DNA of 36,578 nt, from NCBI GenBank assembly GCA_001775395.1, contig MEWP01000159.1:1-36578 (forward strand), written 5' to 3'. The notes beneath the pieces were generated by a model. That model was not told the DNA's origin. It did not search any database and saw only the letters and a list, made by a program, of their open reading frames with translations. This DNA comes from a candidate division Zixibacteria bacterium RBG_16_53_22 (GTDB lineage Bacteria > Zixibacteria > MSB-5A5 > UBA10806). The position numbers and the translations under genes are program-made. Positions within the stretch are counted from its first letter, which is position 1. Each line of letters opens with the position of its first letter. Below, in pieces: positions 18,313 through 25,811 of the stretch.

Positions 18313-18501
18313 ATGGCAAAGAGACAATCGTTTGCGGATAAGGCCAGCAAGAAAAAACACGTAGTTAATTGCCAGGTGTGCGGAAGCCCCATAACACCGA
18401 CAGCGTTCATCTTGCCGCTGAATACCGATGCCGGCTCAGTTAAGTATAAAAGAAGCATAGTAGGTATCTGCAAGTGCAACCATAAGAAATACTACGGATA
18501 A
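18313..18501 (+). CDS. 62-residue Cys-rich small protein
   Basis: This short ORF is probably real. It has a strong ribosome-binding site (GGAGGAAATTT) 4 to 6 bases before its ATG and a non-random sequence. A basic N terminus (about 16 residues, rich in Lys) is followed by CQVCGS and, 32 residues later, CKC. That spacing suggests one zinc- or metal-binding ribbon. The protein ends HKKYYG. It stands alone between the lipoprotein gene and the oxidoreductase operon. The basic tail and ribbon could mean nucleic-acid or ribosome binding, but no family is recognised and function is unknown. Confidence 0.7.
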   Translation: MAKRQSFADKASKKKHVVNCQVCGSPITPTAFILPLNTDAGSVKYKRSIVGICKCNHKKYYG

Positions 18502-18597
18502 TATTAAGTTTCAGACGCACAAGCGCTTAACTGGCAACTTGGGCCTCCATTCGTCCGTTTGACGAGCAAGTAGCTTGTGAAACTTTTTACAAATAGG

Positions 18598-18625
18598 TTG
18601 ACATTGGCGTTAAGGTAATTATATT
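18598..18625 (+). promoter_or_regulatory. Sigma70-like promoter of the oxidoreductase operon
   Basis: A perfect -35 TTGACA and a -10 TATATT are separated by 16 bases. The predicted start is about 40 bases upstream of the ferredoxin-subunit ATG. It is the best promoter match in the window. Confidence 0.7.
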
Positions 18626-18671
18626 CCCTTTACCAGTCAAAATTCTCAATAAGGCCCGGGGAGGATTTCGA

Positions 18672-18875
18672 ATGCCGAAAATACAAGTCAATACTGCGCG
18701 CTGCAAGGGATGCGAATTGTGTATCCCGGCGTGCCCGAAGGACGTCATTGGACTTTCGAAAACCTTTTCCTCTACCGGATACTATCCGGCCACGATGGTT
18801 AAGCCGGAGGCTTGCAACGGCTGCAAACTGTGCGCTTACGTGTGCCCCGACGTTGCCATTACCGTGTACAAATAG
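18672..18875 (+). CDS. 2-oxoacid:ferredoxin oxidoreductase delta (4Fe-4S ferredoxin) subunit
   Basis: This 67-residue protein is a 2[4Fe-4S] ferredoxin. Its two cluster motifs are CKGCELCIPACP and CNGCKLCAYVCP. It passes electrons from the oxidoreductase core to free ferredoxin. The two motifs are complete. A GGGGAGG ribosome-binding site precedes the ATG. It is first in a four-gene operon, 12 bases before the alpha subunit start I prefer. Equivalent names in other organisms are KorD, OorD or VorD. Confidence 0.9.
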   Translation: MPKIQVNTARCKGCELCIPACPKDVIGLSKTFSSTGYYPATMVKPEACNGCKLCAYVCPDVAITVYK

Positions 18876-18887
18876 GAAGGGTTGACA

Positions 18888-19976
18888 ATGTCTGAAAAGC
18901 TTTTCATGAAAGGCAACGAGGCCCTGGCGGAGGGCGCCGTTAGAGCCGGTTGCCGTTTTTTTGCTGGATACCCGATAACGCCGCAAAATGAAGTGCCGGA
19001 ATATATGTCATGGCGCCTGCCGGAGGTCGGCGGCACGTTCATTCAAGCCGAATCAGAAGTGGCCGCCATCAATATGCTGTTCGGCGCCTCTGCCGTCGGC
19101 ACCAGGACTATGACGTCATCGTCGTCGCCCGGGATCAGTTTGAAGCAGGAGGGCATTTCTTATTGCGCCTCGGCTGAGTTGCCCATTTTCTATTCGAACA
19201 TCGTTCGCGGTGGGCCGGGGCTGGGCAATATTGCACCCGCCCAGGGCGACTACTTCCAGTCCACTCGGGGTGGTGGTCACGGCGACTACCGCGTATTCGT
19301 AATGGCCCCTAAGAGCGTCTCCGAGATGGCAAATTTCCCTCGCAAATGCTATGAGGTCGCATTCAAATACCGCATACCAACAATGATATTAGCTGACGGT
19401 ATCCTGGGGCAGATGATGGAGCCGTTGGAATTCGATTTCGAGCCGATCGATCCAAATACTCTGCCATTGCCGAGTTGGGCCCTGCGCGGCACCAACGGCG
19501 GCGAACGTCGCACCGTGAAATCGTACGACCTCAGGCCAAGCGCCATGGAAGCCTGGAATTTCCGGCTCGAAAAAAAGTATAACGAGATAATCGAAAAAGA
19601 GGTCAAATTCGAGACTGTCAAAATAGAGGACGCCGATATAATCCTGGCTGCCTATGGAACCGCCGCCAGGATCTGCGAATCGGCTCTGATGCTTGGCCGG
19701 CGCGAGGGTTTGAAGATCGGCCTGGTGCGCCCCATCACGGTTTGGCCTTTCCCGACGCAGGTATTTAGAGACCTGGCCAGGCGGGTCAGGAAATTCCTTG
19801 TGGTTGAAATGAGCCTGGGTCAATTTGTCGAGGATGTCCAACTTTCCATAAATGGCAAGGCCGAGATTCACCTGCACAAGCGCCCCGCCGGGGGAATCCC
19901 CACTGGCGAGGAAGTTCTCGAGGTTACCAGGAAGGTATTGGCGGGCGACGAATCCAAGGTCTTTGCCAGGCCATAA
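18888..19976 (+). CDS. vorB: 2-oxoacid:ferredoxin oxidoreductase alpha subunit (VorB/KorA type)
   Basis: The complex oxidatively decarboxylates a 2-oxoacid to its acyl-CoA, reducing ferredoxin. The start is set at ATG 18888, seven bases after GGAAGG, rather than at the TTG six bases earlier in the track. The N-terminal pyrimidine-binding domain opens MKGNEALAEGAVRAGCRFFAGYPITPQNEVPEYM and contains MTSSSSPGISLKQEGISY. A transketolase C-terminal-like domain follows (about 240-360). The sequence most resembles proteins annotated VorB (3-methyl-2-oxobutanoate oxidation), so branched-chain oxoacids are the likely substrate. 2-oxoglutarate cannot be excluded from sequence alone, which is why the other subunits carry no symbol. 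Confidence 0.88.
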   Translation: MSEKLFMKGNEALAEGAVRAGCRFFAGYPITPQNEVPEYMSWRLPEVGGTFIQAESEVAAINMLFGASAVGTRTMTSSSSPGISLKQEGISYCASAELPIFYSNIVRGGPGLGNIAPAQGDYFQSTRGGGHGDYRVFVMAPKSVSEMANFPRKCYEVAFKYRIPTMILADGILGQMMEPLEFDFEPIDPNTLPLPSWALRGTNGGERRTVKSYDLRPSAMEAWNFRLEKKYNEIIEKEVKFETVKIEDADIILAAYGTAARICESALMLGRREGLKIGLVRPITVWPFPTQVFRDLARRVRKFLVVEMSLGQFVEDVQLSINGKAEIHLHKRPAGGIPTGEEVLEVTRKVLAGDESKVFARP

Positions 19977-19992
19977 GGAATTGGAGAATATA

Positions 19993-20787
19993 ATGGAAAA
20001 AATAGTATTTGAGCAAACTTCGGGTTTGACCGACGTGCCCATGCGCTATTGCCCGGGGTGCGGTCATGGAATCGTGCATCGGCTGGTCGCGGAATGTTTT
20101 ACCGAACTCGGCATGAAGGAAAAGACGATCGGCGTGGCTCCGGTGGGATGTTCTGTTTTCGCCGACGAGTATTTCAATGTCGACATGATCCAGGGCGCTC
20201 ATGGTCGGGGTCCGGCGATTGCGACCGGTATCAAGCGCAACAGGCCGGAATGTCTTGTTTTCTCGTACCAGGGCGACGGCGACCTGGCCTCGATCGGCAT
20301 GGCCGAAACGATCCACGCTGCCGCTCGATCCGAGAATATCACGATCATCTTTATCAACAACGCCATCTATGGCATGACCGGCGGGCAGATGGCCCCCACT
20401 ACTCTGATCGGCATGAAATCATCGACCTCGCCCTATGGACGCACGATTGCCGCCAACGGTTATCCTATCAGAGTCTGCGAGCTCCTGGCGGCCCTCGATG
20501 GACCGGTATTCCTTGAAAGGACATCGGTTGACAAGCCTGCCGCCGTGGTCAAGACCAAGAAAGCAATCAGGCGAGCCTTTCAGTACCAGATTGAGAAGAG
20601 GGGTTTTACGCTGGTCGAGATCCTATCGCAATGCCCTACCGATTGGGCCATGCAGCCATTGCAGTCACTCGAGAGAATCAGAAACGAGATGATCCCTTAT
20701 TTCCCCCTGGGCGTCTATAAAGAACCAGCCGACTCAAAATCGTCCGTCATGTCCGATGAGCCGGTGGTCGCCGAGAAGAAGGAGTAA
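19993..20787 (+). CDS. 2-oxoacid:ferredoxin oxidoreductase beta (thiamine-diphosphate) subunit
   Basis: This subunit binds thiamine diphosphate and Mg2+. The track begins at 19852, but the first 47 residues are an out-of-frame reading of the alpha gene. The ATG at 19993 follows AAGGAATTGGAG and gives the expected MEKIVFEQTSGL start, 264 residues. Visible motifs are MRYCPGCGHGIVHR and the cofactor motif GDGDLASIGMAETIHAA followed by INNAIYGMTGGQMAPTT. The short N-terminal CPGC region is usual in KorB/VorA-type subunits. It sits between the alpha and gamma subunits with short or overlapping junctions, so the subunits should be made in balance. Confidence 0.9.
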   Translation: MEKIVFEQTSGLTDVPMRYCPGCGHGIVHRLVAECFTELGMKEKTIGVAPVGCSVFADEYFNVDMIQGAHGRGPAIATGIKRNRPECLVFSYQGDGDLASIGMAETIHAAARSENITIIFINNAIYGMTGGQMAPTTLIGMKSSTSPYGRTIAANGYPIRVCELLAALDGPVFLERTSVDKPAAVVKTKKAIRRAFQYQIEKRGFTLVEILSQCPTDWAMQPLQSLERIRNEMIPYFPLGVYKEPADSKSSVMSDEPVVAEKKE

Positions 20788-21326
20788 TGGCCATGTATCA
20801 AGGCGTGATAATGGCGGGATTCGGCGGCCAGGGAGTAGTCTCTGGCGGGATAATGCTGGCATATTGCGGTATGGTCGATGGTCTCAATGTCACCTTCTTT
20901 CCGGCTTACGGCGCCGAGATGAGGGGCGGCACGGCCAACTGCTCCGTGGTGCTATCGACCGATCCGGTGGCCTCACCGGTGGTTGGACAGCCCGATTCGA
21001 TTCTCATTATGAATGAGCCGTCGCTGGCCAAGTTTGAGCCGATGCTTAAGCCGGGCGGACGTCTCTTCCTAAACACCTCGCTGGTGTCATCGCGGCCAAA
21101 GAGGACTGATGTCGAGGTGATCGAGGTGCCGGCCAACGATATCGCTGAAGAGCTTGGCAATATCAAGTGCGCCAACATGGTGATGTTGGGCGCCTATGCC
21201 AGGAAATCCGGCGCGGTTAAACCCGAAACCTTGAAGGATAATATCAAAGAAATCTATCCCAAGGCCAAAGAGGCCATGCTGGAGATGAATAAGAAGGCTG
21301 TAGATAGAGGCGCGGCGGCAGTTTAA
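20787..21326 (+). CDS. 2-oxoacid:ferredoxin oxidoreductase gamma subunit
   Basis: This is the gamma subunit that completes the alpha-beta-gamma-delta complex. It has the typical opening VIMAGFGGQGVVSGGIMLAYCGM and the sequence FFPAYGAEMRGGTANCSVVLS. Its 179 residues match the family. The first ATG overlaps the stop of the beta subunit gene by one base; a second ATG six bases later (MYQGVIM) is equally likely to be used. Two terminators follow the stop, so this gene ends the operon. Confidence 0.9.
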   Translation: MAMYQGVIMAGFGGQGVVSGGIMLAYCGMVDGLNVTFFPAYGAEMRGGTANCSVVLSTDPVASPVVGQPDSILIMNEPSLAKFEPMLKPGGRLFLNTSLVSSRPKRTDVEVIEVPANDIAEELGNIKCANMVMLGAYARKSGAVKPETLKDNIKEIYPKAKEAMLEMNKKAVDRGAAAV

Positions 21327-21347
21327 TTTAATTATAGCCATATAAAG

Positions 21348-21377
21348 CGGCGCCCGGCCAAGCCGGGCGCCGTTTTT
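21348..21377 (+). terminator. Rho-independent terminator after the oxidoreductase operon
   Basis: A perfect 11-base-pair stem, CGGCGCCCGGC / GCCGGGCGCCG, has a CAA loop and is followed by TTTTT. Confidence 0.93.
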
Positions 21378-21381
21378 ATAG

Positions 21382-21410
21382 CCGGGGACTCCTATAGGCC
21401 CCGGATTTTT
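21382..21410 (+). terminator. Second (tandem) terminator
   Basis: CCGGGG / CCCCGG forms a 6-base-pair stem around an 11-base loop that contains the palindrome CCTATAGG. ATTTTT follows. It lies 4 bases after the first terminator and would catch read-through. Confidence 0.7.
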
Positions 21411-21416
21411 CTTGGA

Positions 21417-21515
21417 CGGCAGACGTCCTCGTCTGCCGCTTGGAATGCATCACTGGCGGCAGACCGGGAGGTCTGCCGCCCAAGGAATTTTGGCCGGCAG
21501 ATGTCCTCATCTACC
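21417..21515. repeat. Cluster of three related palindromes
   Basis: Three hairpins of one type follow each other. The first is CGGCAGACG-TCCT-CGTCTGCCG (21417-21438, 9 bp). The second is GGCGGCAGACC-GGGA-GGTCTGCCGCC (21455-21480, 11 bp). The third is GGCAGATG-TCCT-CATCTACC (21496-21515, one mismatch). They share the GGCAGA arm and, in two of three, the TCCT loop. There are no T-runs, so they are not ordinary terminators. The region from 21411 to about 21600 has no credible gene; these repeats are what it holds. Confidence 0.8.
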
Positions 21516-21545
21516 ATTTATACTTAGCGAAGTAGGGGCAGACCC
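21504..21545. repeat. Left copy of an imperfect direct repeat flanking the LVIVD gene
   Basis: TCCTCATCTACC, then a short variable stretch, then TTAGCGAAGTAGGGGCAGACC matches 22942-22984 (TCCTCATCTGCC ... TTAGCGAAACAGGGATAGACC). The two copies lie on either side of the LVIVD gene in the same orientation. Confidence 0.65.
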
Positions 21546-21600
21546 AGAGGCCCGCCGCAGTTCAAGGGATAGACAGAGCATCAAAAGGATAAAGAAAGAC

Positions 21601-21628
21601 TTGACGTGCATTTTAATAACTGTATTAT
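21601..21628 (+). promoter_or_regulatory. Sigma70-like promoter of the LVIVD gene
   Basis: A -35 TTGACG and a -10 TATTAT are 16 bases apart. The predicted transcript starts about 60 bases before the ATG at 21697. Confidence 0.6.
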
Positions 21629-21696
21629 ATAGCTGAAAATCCTATCGCTTTTGGCCATCAGCGGCCTCATAACCGCAATTGAGGCAGGATATCGCT

Positions 21697-22917
21697 ATGA
21701 AAAACAACCGGACGATAGCCGCAACTATAATCGGCTTGATAATAATAGCCCCGGTTGCCAATGCCCAATTTTTCGAGTTGATAAGTATATGCGATTCTAT
21801 CGGTGGTTTTGATGTATTCGCCGATGAAGAATATGTATACGTAGCGGATGGCAGTTGCTTTAAAATTCTAAATATGTCTGATCCATACCATCCTTTTATA
21901 ATGAGCAGTTATCAGCTTCCGTATGATGCTACCGGCGTATTTGCCCAGTGTAATTATGCATATATTGCCATCGGAAGAAGTCTTCAGATCTTAAGCATCT
22001 CCAATCCAATCGAACCCGTGTTCGCTGGTGAATGTGCGGTCCCGGCGTGGGATCTCTGGGTCCAAAATTCTTATGCGTATGTTGTGGCGCCTGGTAGTGA
22101 TTCCTTAAGCGTAGTAAATGTTTCCAATCCGGCCGCGCCATTTATTGCTGGGGCCTGCACCACGACTTTCCCTTTTGATATACATGTAATTAACAAATAT
22201 GCTTATATAGCCGATTATCATGGGGGTTTGAAAATCGTGGATGTTTCTAATCCCACCAATCCCGTAATCGTGGGCCATTGCCAGACACCCGGGACTGCGC
22301 ATGGCGTGTATGTTTCCGGAAATTTGGCTTTCCTGGGCGCCGGGAATCACGGTATGCAAATAGTCGACGTCTCCCAACCATCGAATCCAATTCGTGTGGG
22401 CAGTTACATCGAATATCCTTTCGGCCATGTGACCGGTTCGTATGCGGTGGGCAACGTCGGCATTATTGTTCAACCATCGTTAAAAGCAATTGATGCATCG
22501 GACCCCCAACATCCCGTATTGCTGGAGTATCTTCATCCCGTCGGTGGATACGCCATACATGGTGAAGGAGAATATGTATACACCGCATCGAGCGCGCTGT
22601 GTATTTTGCGGATCAATACAACCGGGGTAAGCGAAAACCATGCGCCACCCGATGCTTTTACAATCACCTCCACATACCCCAACCCCTTCAACAGCCAAAT
22701 GCGAATTGAATTTGAATTGCCCGCGGAGTCACCGGTATCGGTGTACGTTTATGATGTTTTGGGAAAGCCGATTGAGGAGATTGGCGATAATGCGATATTG
22801 CCATCGGGATCCAATTCGATCACCTGGAATCCGGGCCGGTTACCCTCGGGGATTTACCTTCTGCGGCTTAGGGCGGGCGATTATTTTAAATCATGGAAAG
22901 TGACGCTACTGAAATAG
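21697..22917 (+). CDS. Secreted LVIVD-repeat beta-propeller with C-terminal T9SS-type sorting domain
   Basis: The start is set at ATG 21697, which gives a clean signal peptide (MKNNRTIAATIIGL... cleaved after ANA), instead of the TTG at 21679. The mature protein has about six or seven LVIVD-type repeats, recognisable by recurring YVYVADG...LKIVDVSNPTNPVIVG patterns, expected to form a beta-propeller. The last 85 residues, from TYPNPFNSQMRIEFELP to SGIYLLRLRAG, match the Por/type IX (or FlgD-Ig-like) C-terminal domain that directs surface attachment or secretion. The gene is AT-richer than its neighbours (one 60-base stretch counts 40% GC against 57% in uvrB) and is flanked by repeats, so it may be an acquired cassette. 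The ligand is unknown. Confidence 0.85.
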   Translation: MKNNRTIAATIIGLIIIAPVANAQFFELISICDSIGGFDVFADEEYVYVADGSCFKILNMSDPYHPFIMSSYQLPYDATGVFAQCNYAYIAIGRSLQILSISNPIEPVFAGECAVPAWDLWVQNSYAYVVAPGSDSLSVVNVSNPAAPFIAGACTTTFPFDIHVINKYAYIADYHGGLKIVDVSNPTNPVIVGHCQTPGTAHGVYVSGNLAFLGAGNHGMQIVDVSQPSNPIRVGSYIEYPFGHVTGSYAVGNVGIIVQPSLKAIDASDPQHPVLLEYLHPVGGYAIHGEGEYVYTASSALCILRINTTGVSENHAPPDAFTITSTYPNPFNSQMRIEFELPAESPVSVYVYDVLGKPIEEIGDNAILPSGSNSITWNPGRLPSGIYLLRLRAGDYFKSWKVTLLK

Positions 22918-22941
22918 GGGCCTTTGCTTAACCTGCCTCCG

Positions 22942-22984
22942 TCCTCATCTGCCGCTTGTTTATTAGCGAAACAGGGATAGACCG
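22942..22984. repeat. Right copy of an imperfect direct repeat flanking the LVIVD gene
   Basis: TCCTCATCTGCCGCTTG followed by TTAGCGAAACAGGGATAGACC pairs with the copy at 21504-21545. The TCCTC(A/G)TCTGCCGCTTG part also matches the first palindrome at 21417. Confidence 0.65.
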
Positions 22985-23027
22985 GTACGCCTTAGGGCGG
23001 GTTCTGTCCAACGAAATAAAGAAAGAA

Positions 23028-23050
23028 GTCGAAACCACAGGGGTTTCGAC
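23028..23050. repeat. Hairpin between convergent genes
   Basis: GTCGAAACC-ACAGG-GGTTTCGAC is a perfect 9-base-pair inverted repeat between the plus-strand LVIVD gene and the minus-strand yhhQ. There is no T-run on either side. It could still stop transcription from both sides, or be an interspersed palindromic repeat. The rest of 22918-23063 contains only the direct-repeat copy. Confidence 0.65.
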
Positions 23051-23063
23051 CTACAACTACTCG

Positions 23064-23747
23064 CTACTCACTACTCACTCTTCCAAATACAAACGGATTG
23101 AAATTCGTCCCGCGATCGAAAACATCCATCCCCTCGCGGCGCTTGAGGAAATTCACGACCGCGTAGGTGATCGGGGTAAACACGGCTTCGAATCCCACCT
23201 TGAAAATGTAGTTTGAAATGACCACTGTCAATAGTAGTGAATTGGGAATGGCACCGCCAAAAGCGATGAAGCAGAAGATGACCGTATCGGCCGCTTGTCC
23301 GACCATCGTTGAGGAAATGGTTCGCGACCACAGCCATCGGCCCCCGGTAGCGATTTTCATTTTCGCCAAGACATACGAATTGGAGAATTCGCCCGCAAAG
23401 TAGGCTATCAGCGAGGCCGCCACGATACGGGGGGTCAGGCCAAGAATCTTTTCATATGCATCCTGATTTCCCCAGTCGCGCGCCGACGGCAAGGCCCCGA
23501 CCGCGATAAACGTAACCGACATCAACATTGACGCGAAAAAGCCGGTCCAGATTACTCGACGAGAACTGCGGTAGCCGTATACTTCCGTCAATATGTCGCC
23601 GAAAATGTAGCTTATCGGGAAAAGAATGGTGCCGCCGTCGAACGTAAACGGTCCCAGATCCAGGATCTTGGTCGAGGCGACATTGGAGATCAGCAGGACA
23701 GCGACAAACAGTCCGAGGATTATGTCATAATATTTGTAAGGTCGCAT
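23064..23747 (-). CDS. yhhQ: Queuosine precursor transporter (YhhQ/VUT family)
   Basis: YhhQ proteins import preQ0 or preQ1, precursors of the tRNA base queuosine. The 227-residue protein has about six membrane helices. It contains the family pattern LLISNVASTKILDLGPFTFDGGTILFPISYIFGDILTEVYGYRSSRRVIW, with charged GDxLTEVYGY at a helix end, and later FSNSYVLAKMK and KVGFEAVFTPITYAVV. It is third in a minus-strand run (fabL, MerB-like, yhhQ) with a 15-base gap to the gene before it. No queuosine synthesis or preQ1 riboswitch is visible nearby, so it may serve salvage. Confidence 0.9.
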   Translation of the reverse strand: MRPYKYYDIILGLFVAVLLISNVASTKILDLGPFTFDGGTILFPISYIFGDILTEVYGYRSSRRVIWTGFFASMLMSVTFIAVGALPSARDWGNQDAYEKILGLTPRIVAASLIAYFAGEFSNSYVLAKMKIATGGRWLWSRTISSTMVGQAADTVIFCFIAFGGAIPNSLLLTVVISNYIFKVGFEAVFTPITYAVVNFLKRREGMDVFDRGTNFNPFVFGRVSSE

Positions 23748-23762
23748 TGCAGGCTTTAATTG

Positions 23763-24881
23763 TTAAAGGACACCATCCGCCTTTTTCCTGACCATCTCCT
23801 CGGCCACGATCATGGCCCGCTCGAGATCCAAGAGCTTGGTGGAATCGAATCGGCCCCGATAACTGGCCTTGGCGCCGGCCGGCGAAGAATAGAATTCCAT
23901 TTCAGAGATGATGTCGCTCTTATAAACTTGGGCCTCGGGGAAATTGGTCGTGTCGATCTTCCCATCATGAATATCGATTTCGATTATTTGACCGGTATCA
24001 TGCAGGCGGCTCAATATCCTCATCCTGGCGCCATCGATGATTAGTGGAATCGATAGCGCATGCAGCGCGCTGGCCGCATGGATTCTTATGGTTCGTGAAT
24101 TCGCAGTCCGCTGGATCAAGACGTCGTGGCCGTTGTCGAAAGAGGCCCAGGGATAAGCGTACCTTATCTCGCTGTCGGCGCCCAATACGATACGGCCCTT
24201 GCTATCGAGCGCCATCAATGCGTTTCTGACGTCGACCCGCCGTATCCCGAGCGAATCGGCGATTTCATCGACCTGCGGTATATATCCATGATTGGGCGGC
24301 GCCGTCAACAGAAAGCGGTAGACGCGCGATTCAATCTCGGAAAACGCGGAGGCTTTCGAGATTCGAACTGCATAGTTGCTGAAAGTCAACTCCTGTCCAA
24401 ACCACTCATCGGTCTCGGTAGAATGAATATACGATAAAGCGGCGGTAAGGCCGACAACCAGGACGGCCGGCAGAATGTTGAGAATCCTCGAACTACGGCT
24501 CAGGAACATGGAACCCACGATAAATAGCAGCGCCGGGTAAATTCCGAAAGCGGCCAGCTGGGATTTCTCGGCCAAAAGATATATCATCAATCCAATCGGA
24601 GGGAGGCAGAGGCCGACCAGCCTCATTCCTTTGATTATAGGCTCGTCGGCGCCGACAACAATGGCACTGATGGCCGCAAGAATCGACAAGACAATCAGGA
24701 GGAATATCGGCTGCAGGAAGATATATATGCCCTCCTTGATACTATCGCCGGATACTATTGCCAGGATACCGCTGAATACCACGTAAAGAAAGAAAACGAA
24801 CCGCCAACCGTCAAAACCCTCCTGAATATAATTCCTGAAACCGGAGGGGATAAACATATAGGCCTTGATCGCCTCGTTCAT
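23763..24881 (-). CDS. Membrane protein with C-terminal MerB (organomercurial lyase)-like domain lacking catalytic residues
   Basis: The first 155 residues hold about five membrane helices (26-46, 52-78, 85-104, 110-128, 134-154), reminiscent of the Yip1 fold. Residues 185-230 form a winged-helix (VDEIADSLGIRRVDVRNALMALDSKGRIV). Residues 241-310 follow the MerB pattern: a YAYPW...GHDV strand, then RIHAASALHALSIP, where MerB has its CAxD active-site segment, then ILSRLHDTGQIIEIDIHDGKI. By this hand alignment the MerB Cys96 and Asp99 positions are Ser271 and His274, and the whole region has no Cys. It should therefore not cleave carbon-mercury bonds and may be a sensor or binding protein. It starts 7 bases after fabL in an operon. 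Fold assignment is by eye; a structure prediction would test it. Confidence 0.6.
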   Translation of the reverse strand: MNEAIKAYMFIPSGFRNYIQEGFDGWRFVFFLYVVFSGILAIVSGDSIKEGIYIFLQPIFLLIVLSILAAISAIVVGADEPIIKGMRLVGLCLPPIGLMIYLLAEKSQLAAFGIYPALLFIVGSMFLSRSSRILNILPAVLVVGLTAALSYIHSTETDEWFGQELTFSNYAVRISKASAFSEIESRVYRFLLTAPPNHGYIPQVDEIADSLGIRRVDVRNALMALDSKGRIVLGADSEIRYAYPWASFDNGHDVLIQRTANSRTIRIHAASALHALSIPLIIDGARMRILSRLHDTGQIIEIDIHDGKIDTTNFPEAQVYKSDIISEMEFYSSPAGAKASYRGRFDSTKLLDLERAMIVAEEMVRKKADGVL

Positions 24882-24888
24882 ATGATCC

Positions 24889-25653
24889 TCACGCTAACGA
24901 ATAACCGCCGTCGACCACTACGATCTGGCCGGTGATCCATTTAGCCCGTTCCGAGCAGAGAAAAACCACGACATCGGCGACTTCATCCGGCCTGCCCACC
25001 CGTTTGAAAGGTGTCCGGCGAACGACCTCATCGACCATCTCCTGGTAATTGGGGAATCCCTTCAAAGCGTCGGTATCTATGAAACCACCCGAAACCGTGT
25101 TGACATTGATCTGCCTGGGCGCAAGCTCGTATGCCAGGTATCGTGTCAGGGTTTCAATGGCGGCCTTGGAGGCTCCGATGGCGGCGTAGCCGGTTATATA
25201 TCGCACCGAGCCCAGCGACGACAGCGCCACTATCTTCGAGCCATTGGGCATCATGTCTCCGATAAGCTGGACCGAGCGCAAAAATGCCCAGGCATTGGTA
25301 TCCATGGAAAGGTGCCATGCCTTTTCGTCGAGATTGGAGGCCGACGTGAACAGCCCCAGGGCGGCATTGGAGACGAAAATATCGAGTCTGCCATATTTCT
25401 CCCGGACCTCGTCGAAGACCCTATGCATCTTCTCGTGGTTTCCTATGTTGCATCGAATCGCCAGGTGGCTGCCGCCGAATCCGTTCAATTCCTCGATCGT
25501 CTGGTCGGCGGCGTTCCGACTCCGCAGGTAATTGACTGCAACATTGGCCCCTCGCTCGGCCAGCTTCAAGGCGATACATTTTCCAATTCCCTTTGTCCCG
25601 CCGGTGATTAATGCAACCTTGCCGTCGAATTCTCGACGATTGTCATCCAACAT
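24889..25653 (-). CDS. fabL: FabL-type enoyl-[ACP] reductase (SDR family)
   Basis: This short-chain dehydrogenase has the NADP-binding TGGTKGIG, the NNAG-equivalent VSNAALG, and the catalytic YxxxK as a spaced Tyr-Lys pair (GYAAIGASKAAIETLTRYLAYELA). The stretch NTVSGGFIDTDALKGFPNYQEM is characteristic of FabL, the NADPH-dependent enoyl-ACP reductase III first known from Bacillus subtilis, and separates it from FabG. It would catalyse the last reduction of fatty-acid elongation. The 254 residues are normal. The ATG follows a GGAGGG ribosome-binding site on the minus strand. It leads a three-gene run with the MerB-like membrane protein and yhhQ. Confidence 0.82.
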   Translation of the reverse strand: MLDDNRREFDGKVALITGGTKGIGKCIALKLAERGANVAVNYLRSRNAADQTIEELNGFGGSHLAIRCNIGNHEKMHRVFDEVREKYGRLDIFVSNAALGLFTSASNLDEKAWHLSMDTNAWAFLRSVQLIGDMMPNGSKIVALSSLGSVRYITGYAAIGASKAAIETLTRYLAYELAPRQINVNTVSGGFIDTDALKGFPNYQEMVDEVVRRTPFKRVGRPDEVADVVVFLCSERAKWITGQIVVVDGGYSLA

Positions 25654-25713
25654 TGAGGCTCCCTCCGCTTAAAGGATATGCGGTTGATTTCAGGTATTCG
25701 AAATATACAACGC

Positions 25714-25732
25714 GGCGGCAGAGATTGCCGCC
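25714..25732. repeat. Hairpin in the fabL 5' region
   Basis: GGCGGCA-GAGAT-TGCCGCC is a perfect 7-base-pair inverted repeat about 60 bases upstream of the fabL start. It resembles a shortened copy of the GGCGGCAGA palindrome at 21455. It could be a decayed repeat or a leader hairpin of fabL. Confidence 0.55.
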
Positions 25733-25811
25733 AAATATTTAAGTTACCATAGTCGGCCGATATAGTCAATATTAACGTTTGGGCCGCGAAAAATCTTCAT
25801 AAATAATTTCC

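Noticed and set aside
21412-21636. 74-residue ORF after the oxidoreductase operon
   Set aside because: It is made of palindromic repeat sequence read in one frame and has no ribosome-binding site.
22956-23216. 86-residue ORF between the LVIVD gene and yhhQ
   Set aside because: It runs through the direct repeat and the hairpin and then antisense to yhhQ.
23763-24881. Active organomercurial lyase and a mercury-resistance operon
   Set aside because: The aligned catalytic Cys and Asp are replaced, the domain has no Cys, and there are no merA, merR, merT or merP genes nearby.
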